Assembly: GCF_011299575.1 (NCBI RefSeq)
Contig: NZ_CP049863.1
Location: 1,984,001 to 2,048,000 of the forward strand
DNA: 64,000 bases
Source: Leucobacter viscericola
Lineage (GTDB): Bacteria > Actinomycetota > Actinomycetes > Actinomycetales > Microbacteriaceae
Direction: 5' to 3'
The translations under genes were made by a program, and so were the position numbers. Below the pieces are notes generated by a model. The model searched no databases. It had not been told where the DNA came from and saw only the letters and a list, made by a program, of their open reading frames with translations. Of this stretch, positions 62,447-64,000 are shown one piece after another (position 1 is the first letter of the stretch; each line of letters begins with the position of its first letter).

Positions 62447-62965
62447 TCAGCTGTTGTTGCACGCGTGACAACCGAACCGGGTAAGCAACAGACCGTGGCC
62501 TCCACATACCGGGAACCCTCGAAACATCGGCTCGTCAGCTTGGCAGGCCTCGTGCCACTCGGCTATCTCTTCACGGTGAAGATCCGTGATGCGCAGCGCA
62601 CGCACCAGTTCTGCAAATCTATGCATGGCAGGAAAAATGAGATCCTCGTTGGGCTTGTAACTCAAACGGTCCCACCCAATCCGTTTGATCACGCCGTCAA
62701 TCGCACTGAGTAGAAAAACCCGCTGGCTTTCAAACTCATTCTCTTCAAACGGCAGGTCCTCCAGTTCAAATCCCACCGTGCCGACCCCGACCGCGGACTG
62801 ATCTTGTTCGAGCAGCCAATAAACCAAGACCCGTTCTTTGTTGTCGGCCGCAGTCGCTGTCCCGCTCAGTCCTAGCAGTGATACGAACACCGAGGTAAGC
62901 CCGTTCGCCAGGGTTAGAGACTGCTCAAACGGCGTGCCTCGACCGACCGTGATCGTATTCGACAT
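62447..62965 (-). CDS. Hypothetical cytosolic protein with C-terminal Cys/His tail
   Basis: 172 residues from ATG 62965 (MSNTITVGRGTP); the longer frame from 63328 lies over the neighbouring gene. The sequence is soluble, acidic and lacks repeats. The end reads CGGHGLLLTRFGCHACNNS, where CGGH and CHAC could bind a metal. No family is recognised. It lies 32 bases downstream of the membrane protein at 62998 and may be cotranscribed. Confidence 0.6.
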   Translation of the reverse strand: MSNTITVGRGTPFEQSLTLANGLTSVFVSLLGLSGTATAADNKERVLVYWLLEQDQSAVGVGTVGFELEDLPFEENEFESQRVFLLSAIDGVIKRIGWDRLSYKPNEDLIFPAMHRFAELVRALRITDLHREEIAEWHEACQADEPMFRGFPVCGGHGLLLTRFGCHACNNS

Positions 62966-62997
62966 GCCCACAGCGTACGCCCTGGGCCGGTCCTGCT

Positions 62998-63432
62998 TCA
63001 TTCCGCCCGGCTGAGACTCGCATCGTCGGTCGCGGGTGCCTGGCGTTTCTTGGGGCGACGACTCGCGATTGCCACCCACACCATGATCGCGGTGAGCGCC
63101 ACGGCGAAGATCCCGAATCCGAACACATAGTCTTCGTTCGCGTACCCTGCCATAAATATGGTGATCAGGTTTGTCGCGATTAACACACCAAGTACCGCAA
63201 ACACCATCCACCCTCGCCCCGCCCAAACCGCAAGCGCAAAGGCGGCGATGCCGAGAGGAAGGTACGCGACAATCTCGATCGAACACGGTGGCCCATAAGT
63301 CTGCGGACCACACCGCGAAACTCCCCACAGCGGTCCGGTGATCCCACTCGCGATTGCGCAGGCGATGGCTACGACCAACATGAGTGCACGAAGCAACGGG
63401 TTATTCGGAGTCGTGAGTTTCTTGCGTGGCAT
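62998..63432 (-). CDS. Small four-helix membrane protein
   Basis: 144 residues from ATG 63432. Four hydrophobic helices are clear: about 15-35, 52-70, 75-95 and 102-122. The C-terminus is basic (SRRPKKRQ). Two cysteines (CGPQTYGPPC) in the first outer loop may form a disulfide. No characterised family is recognised. Confidence 0.7.
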   Translation of the reverse strand: MPRKKLTTPNNPLLRALMLVVAIACAIASGITGPLWGVSRCGPQTYGPPCSIEIVAYLPLGIAAFALAVWAGRGWMVFAVLGVLIATNLITIFMAGYANEDYVFGFGIFAVALTAIMVWVAIASRRPKKRQAPATDDASLSRAE

Positions 63433-63514
63433 GACTGCCTCCGGGGGTGCTTGGGCGTTCTATGTTGAGCTTAGTTGAGGGCCGTGCTGGTGAAATACAC
63501 CCAAAATAATCCTC

Positions 63515-63533
63515 ATTCCTCACAATGAGGAAT
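63515..63533 (+). promoter_or_regulatory. Palindromic site upstream of the PRPP synthetase-like gene
   Basis: ATTCCTCACAATGAGGAAT is a perfect palindrome with 8-base arms and a 3-base centre, 20 bases before the ATG at 63554. It overlaps the expected -35/-10 region (TACGCT near 63543). A repressor of NAD salvage such as an NrtR-like Nudix protein is one possibility, by analogy only. Confidence 0.55.
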
Positions 63534-63553
63534 AACTGTGTTACGCTTTCCAC

Positions 63554-64000
63554 ATGAGCATCACACTCTTCGCAGCAACCACCCCGGGTGGCAGCAAGTC
63601 GGTCACCCACACCAACAGCGCCGCGGAACCGTTCCGGTTTCCTGGGGGCGAATGGCACCTTCGGGTTCCCACTGCAGAAGCCCCCGCCTTTGCGAGGGTA
63701 ACCGGTTGTGACGCGAACGATCTTGTCGTTTTGGGCCTGTGGGCGGACTGGGTGCACAGCCTCGGACACCGCGCCGTTGCCCACCTGCCCTACCTCCCCG
63801 CCGCTCGCGCGGACCGCGGTACCCCCTTCGGCGCGCAGGTGTACGCCAACCTCATCAACACGTGCAACCTTGACGAAGTGGTGGTATTCGATCCGCACTC
63901 CCCCGTGGCTCCGAGCCTGATCAACAACGTGCGCATCGTCGAGTCCACCGCAGTCATCGCAGAGCGCGTTATCCCATCCGGCAACTACGAGGCGATCCTC
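63554..64000 (+). CDS. Ribose-phosphate pyrophosphokinase-like protein (partial)
   Basis: 149 residues are visible before the right edge. WRFPGGEWH-type spacing (PFRFPGGEWHLRV) and LPYLPAARADRGTPFGAQVYANLINTC followed by VVVFDPHSPV match the PRPP synthetase fold, with FDPHS replacing the usual 'DLHS' ATP-loop. The divergent version found next to nicotinamide phosphoribosyltransferase (nadV) genes looks like this, so an NAD-salvage role is suspected. The downstream gene lies outside the window. There is no clear ribosome binding site, so translation may be nearly leaderless. Confidence 0.72.
   Translation, partial: MSITLFAATTPGGSKSVTHTNSAAEPFRFPGGEWHLRVPTAEAPAFARVTGCDANDLVVLGLWADWVHSLGHRAVAHLPYLPAARADRGTPFGAQVYANLINTCNLDEVVVFDPHSPVAPSLINNVRIVESTAVIAERVIPSGNYEAIL

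Noticed and set aside
1..64000. Genomic island or prophage boundaries
   Set aside because: No integrase, transposase, tRNA gene or attachment-site repeat was seen. Toxin-antitoxin loci alone are not sufficient evidence.

Overview
The window is high-GC DNA with the gene density, start-codon use (ATG, GTG, TTG), IclR/ROK regulators and cell-wall proteins of an actinomycete. Monoderm-type wall proteins ending in LATTG-, LAKTG- or LVTTG-like signals, a membrane segment and a basic tail point to Actinomycetota, most likely Microbacteriaceae (Leucobacter-like). The genus is an inference. I saw no tRNA, rRNA, CRISPR array, insertion sequence or phage genes.

Layout. (1) 1-6167, minus: an exported repeat protein about 2,050 residues long that runs off the left edge just after a sortase-like motif. 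(2) 6611-10632, plus: NarL-type histidine kinase, response regulator and a MacB/FtsX-type ABC exporter. (3) 10955-11652: FitA/VapB-VapC toxin-antitoxin pair with a two-site operator. (4) 11658-14579, minus: large FAD/Fe-S D-2-hydroxyacid dehydrogenase. (5) 21926-14829, minus: one tight operon of IclR regulator, OpuC-type (betaine/choline-like) ABC transporter, nitrilase-family amidase, DUF6282 metallohydrolase-like protein and an alpha/beta-hydrolase-fold protein lacking the usual serine. This looks like uptake plus breakdown of an unknown osmolyte-like amide or quaternary amine. (6) 22268-25909, plus: wall-anchored SdrD/DUF11 protein. (7) 25985-28375, minus: DUF2871 membrane protein and a second NarL-type two-component system whose kinase has a one-base frameshift. 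(8) 28568-29014: antitoxin with a decayed ParE toxin. (9) 29019-31560: GNAT acetyltransferase, an unusual zinc-knuckle SDR, and a small membrane protein. (10) 31659-36150: xylose-type ABC transporter (xylFGH) with a divergent ROK repressor. (11) 36137-37239: DoxX-like and flavodoxin-like reductase genes. (12) 37517-43801, minus: 2,094-residue lectin/Ig-repeat wall protein, divergent from a sigma factor-zinc finger-TM-Ig fusion split by a one-base frameshift (44274-46243). (13) 46282-51985: chorismate mutase, IclR regulator and a divergent operon of a formaldehyde-activating-enzyme homologue, beta-hydroxyacid dehydrogenase, aldehyde dehydrogenase and MFS transporter. (14) 52222-56723, minus: kdpFABC. 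(15) 56893-61692, minus: a fourth giant wall-anchored protein. (16) 61862-64000: small membrane and hypothetical proteins and the start of a PRPP synthetase-like gene that may belong to NAD salvage.

Themes. Four very large surface proteins alternate with nutrient-uptake and catabolic cassettes, each near a regulator (two-component system, IclR, or membrane-fused sigma factor). The two catabolic operons under IclR control, at 14.8-21.9 kb and 46.6-52.0 kb, are the best candidates for undescribed pathways. Long perfect palindromes punctuate the gene ends. Two of them, 42 kb apart, share the same 19-base core, and a third sits where no gene ends.
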